DNA of 6,862 nucleotides from Desulfotomaculaceae bacterium. GTDB lineage: Bacteria; Bacillota; Desulfotomaculia; Desulfotomaculales; Pelotomaculaceae. The stretch spans positions 1 to 6,862 of the forward strand of contig JAQVLS010000088.1 in the NCBI GenBank assembly GCA_028704035.1, read 5' to 3'. This document shows, piece after piece, positions 5,326 to 6,862 of this stretch (its first letter is position 1; every line of letters starts with the position of its first letter). Below the pieces are notes generated by a model, which was not told where the DNA came from, searched no databases, and worked only from the letters and a program-made list of their open reading frames with translations. The translations under genes and the position numbers were made by a program.

Positions 5326-5808
5326 TTATGATCTATATCTGGAAGGTCTGGTTGCCTGAATCCCGCCACGGGGTCCCAGAACTTGAGACCAGACCATCCC
5401 TTTGATAACTTCCTGCCGGCTCAGGCCGTCCGCAAACAGTTCATCATCGCTGCAGATCACGTGAAGCTCCTGACGGGAGCCGGTATTTTGGCGACGCTCC
5501 CGGACCGGTCCCTCCGGCCTGCTTTCATGGCTGGATTCTTTATTTAAATTACCGCGCACAACGGTTGGACCCTGACGCCTTCCTGCATATCCGGATTCAG
5601 TGCCGGCAGGCGGCAGTTCCTCCTCGCTGTAAGGCATTTCCTCCTCAGCGTAGAGCATTTCGTTCTCGTTGTAGGGCATTTCTTTCTCATAGTAAGGCAA
5701 ACCTTCCCGGGGCACGTCATATTTGCCACGGGGTTCGTAACGCCTCGGCTGACGTCCGATAGCCCTAAATAAAATTATCACCATAATAATAAACCAAATA
5801 TATTTCAC
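5326..5808 (-). CDS. Single-pass membrane protein of unknown function with tandem heptapeptide repeats, downstream of floA
   Basis: 160 residues, not recognised as a named family. Residues about 3-16 (YIWFIIMVIILFRA) form one N-terminal membrane anchor followed by an Arg-rich stretch, so the bulk is probably cytoplasmic. Residues 38-65 are four consecutive heptads, PYYEKEM, PYNENEM, LYAEEEM and PYSEEEL, giving a very acidic tyrosine-bearing segment. A low-complexity polar linker (66-113) leads to a compact C-terminal box with DDELFADGLSRQEVIKG and then MVWSQVLGPRGG (138-149), which looks like the conserved part. GTG at 5808 is the start, with AAGGG 9 nt upstream. It lies 24 nt after floA and so probably in the same operon, taking the place of yqfB in Bacillus. 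A role at FloA microdomains is plausible from context only. The reading frame is clearly real: it has the anchor, the ribosome site and periodic repeats in frame. Confidence 0.72.
   Translation of the reverse strand: MKYIWFIIMVIILFRAIGRQPRRYEPRGKYDVPREGLPYYEKEMPYNENEMLYAEEEMPYSEEELPPAGTESGYAGRRQGPTVVRGNLNKESSHESRPEGPVRERRQNTGSRQELHVICSDDELFADGLSRQEVIKGMVWSQVLGPRGGIQATRPSRYRS
5614..5697 (-). repeat. Four 21-bp in-frame tandem repeats
   Basis: Four imperfect 21-bp units encode the heptads (P/L)Y-x-E-x-E-(M/L). TAC for Tyr, GAG for the following Glu and GAA for the second Glu are kept in the same position in every unit, indicating recent duplication at DNA level. Copy number could vary between strains. 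Confidence 0.75.
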
Positions 5809-5832
5809 AGCAACACGCCCTTGCCCTGCTTT

Positions 5833-6843
5833 TTATTGTCCGGTCGGCTGTGCCGGGCCGCTTTCTCCCTTGCCCTGGTCGCCCATTTTTGCAAGCGAGC
5901 CGCGCATCTGAGTGTCCGCCACAATGTTTTGCAGATTATAATAATCCATCACGCCAAGCTTACCCTCGCGCAGGGCATCAGCCATCGCCAGCGGTACTTC
6001 GGCCTCTGCTTCAACCACTTTGGCGCGCATTTCCTGCACCGACGCCTTCATCTCCTGCTCCCTGGCTACCGCCATAGCTCTTCTTTCCTCCGCCTTGGCC
6101 TGGGCAATCTGCTTGTCCGCTTCAGCCTGGTCGGTTTGCAGCTGGGCCCCTATATTGCGCCCGACATCCACATCAGCGATGTCAATTGACAGGATCTCAA
6201 AAGCTGTTCCGGCGTCAAGCCCCTTGCTCAAGACCGTCTGGGAGATTAAGTCGGGATTCTCCAGTACGTGCTTATGGCTTTCCGCACTGCCCACGGTGGT
6301 GACCACGCCCTCGCCGACCCTGGCCAGAATAGTTTCTTCGCCTGCGCCGCCAACCAAACGTTCGATATTAGCCCGTACGGTCACTCTGGCGATAACTTTG
6401 ACCTCGATGCCGTCTTTAGCCACCGCCGATATCAGTGGCGTCTCAATCACCTTGGGATTGACGCTCATCTGCACAGCCTCAAAAACATCCCTGCCGGCCA
6501 GGTCGATAGCCGCCGCCCGCTCGAAAATCAGCGGTATAGCCGCCCGCTCCGCAGCGATTAGTGCGTTGACCACCCTGTCCACATTGCCTCCGGCCAGATA
6601 ATGCGCTTCAAGCTGGTTTACGCTGATATTAATGCCGGCCTTGTCGGCTTTAATCAGCGGGTTGACGATCCTGGCCGGCGGCACCCGCCGCAAGCGCATG
6701 CCGATCAGGGTAACTATGCCCACCCTGACCCCGGCCGCCAGGGCCGATATCCATAAACCAACAGGAATAAAACTAAAAATTACAACGACACCGATCAATA
6801 TCAGAAAAACAAGTAATAAGGTTGCGACGGCTCCAGCGCCCAC
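5833..6843 (-). CDS. floA: Flotillin-like protein FloA (YqfA), membrane microdomain scaffold
   Basis: 336 residues from the GTG at 6843 (B. subtilis FloA is about 331). FloA is anchored in the cytoplasmic membrane, forms dynamic assemblies in functional membrane microdomains, and affects membrane fluidity, signalling and secretion. Sequence features, numbered from that start: hydrophobic segments at about 4-26 and 28-48 that form the anchor; GMRLRR followed by [32 protein letters not shown]; the PHB/SPFH-like core with [20 protein letters not shown], then [25 protein letters not shown] and [24 protein letters not shown] Glu/Ala-rich coiled region (about 237-290, [19 protein letters not shown] and REQEM) precedes [20 protein letters not shown]. 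The tail is short and Gly/Pro-rich. Almost every block matches Bacillus YqfA as I remember it. An in-frame GTG at 6852 would add three residues but sits directly on the Shine-Dalgarno sequence. The NfeD-like partner (YqeZ) usually precedes floA and would be just outside the right edge. Confidence 0.96.
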   Translation of the reverse strand: MGAGAVATLLLVFLILIGVVVIFSFIPVGLWISALAAGVRVGIVTLIGMRLRRVPPARIVNPLIKADKAGINISVNQLEAHYLAGGNVDRVVNALIAAERAAIPLIFERAAAIDLAGRDVFEAVQMSVNPKVIETPLISAVAKDGIEVKVIARVTVRANIERLVGGAGEETILARVGEGVVTTVGSAESHKHVLENPDLISQTVLSKGLDAGTAFEILSIDIADVDVGRNIGAQLQTDQAEADKQIAQAKAEERRAMAVAREQEMKASVQEMRAKVVEAEAEVPLAMADALREGKLGVMDYYNLQNIVADTQMRGSLAKMGDQGKGESGPAQPTGQ

Positions 6844-6851
6844 ATTGATCA

Positions 6852-6858
6852 CTCCTCT
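6852..6858 (-). promoter_or_regulatory. Ribosome binding site deciding the floA start
   Basis: AGAGGAG on the minus strand, followed by TGAT (a near-complete match to the 16S tail), with 8 nt to the GTG at 6843. The alternative GTG at 6852 overlaps it and so cannot be the main start. Confidence 0.6.
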
Positions 6859-6862
6859 AAAT

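Noticed and set aside
5544..5762. Small open frames in other frames over the heptad repeats
   Set aside because: They arise from the 21-bp periodicity, which keeps alternative frames open; the frame with the membrane anchor and ribosome site is the real one.
5821..6601. Several plus-strand open frames over floA
   Set aside because: Complements of a very strongly conserved protein; Ala/Ser/Leu-rich shadows only.

Overview
The window looks like chromosomal DNA from an anaerobic, spore-former-type Firmicute. A Desulfotomaculum/Pelotomaculum-like member of the Peptococcaceae is my best guess, held loosely. The reasons are a flotillin-like FloA protein very close to Bacillus YqfA as I remember it, strong GGAGG-type ribosome binding sites, frequent GTG/TTG starts, and a type IV pilus minor-pilin cluster of the kind found in such clostridia. 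Base composition looks balanced by eye (not computed). I see no RNA genes, insertion sequences, CRISPR arrays or phage integration sites.

Left part (1-3636, all minus strand): a compact minor-pilin operon, read from right to left. The order is a GspH/FimT-type pseudopilin, a PilV/GspI-type prepilin, a PilW/GspJ-type prepilin, a PilX-like cysteine-rich protein, then the actin-like assembly ATPase PilM, which runs off the left edge. Spacings are 6-16 nt, or a short overlap, so the genes are almost certainly co-transcribed. The first four products would make or prime the pilus tip complex. PilM would link the cytoplasm to PilN/PilO, which are expected just outside the window.

Middle (3640-3909): a divergent intergenic region of about 270 bp with candidate promoters for both directions. 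It also holds a perfect 14-bp inverted repeat around a 20-nt loop and a separate 14-bp palindrome. To its right, on the plus strand, is a complete MepA-like MATE multidrug efflux transporter (3910-5268) with an excellent ribosome binding site.

Right part (5326-6862, minus strand): floA (flotillin-like membrane microdomain scaffold), followed 24 nt downstream by a 160-residue single-pass membrane protein of unknown function. That protein has four tandem heptapeptide repeats and a distinctive C-terminal box, and it occupies the position that yqfB holds in Bacillus. It converges on the MATE gene across 57 bp with no clear terminator.

No wholly new system is evident. The points most worth a second look are a phage-tail-like insert in the PilV-type pilin, a PilM that appears to lack a subdomain, the cysteine-rich PilX-like protein, the repeat-bearing FloA neighbour, and the structured intergenic region.
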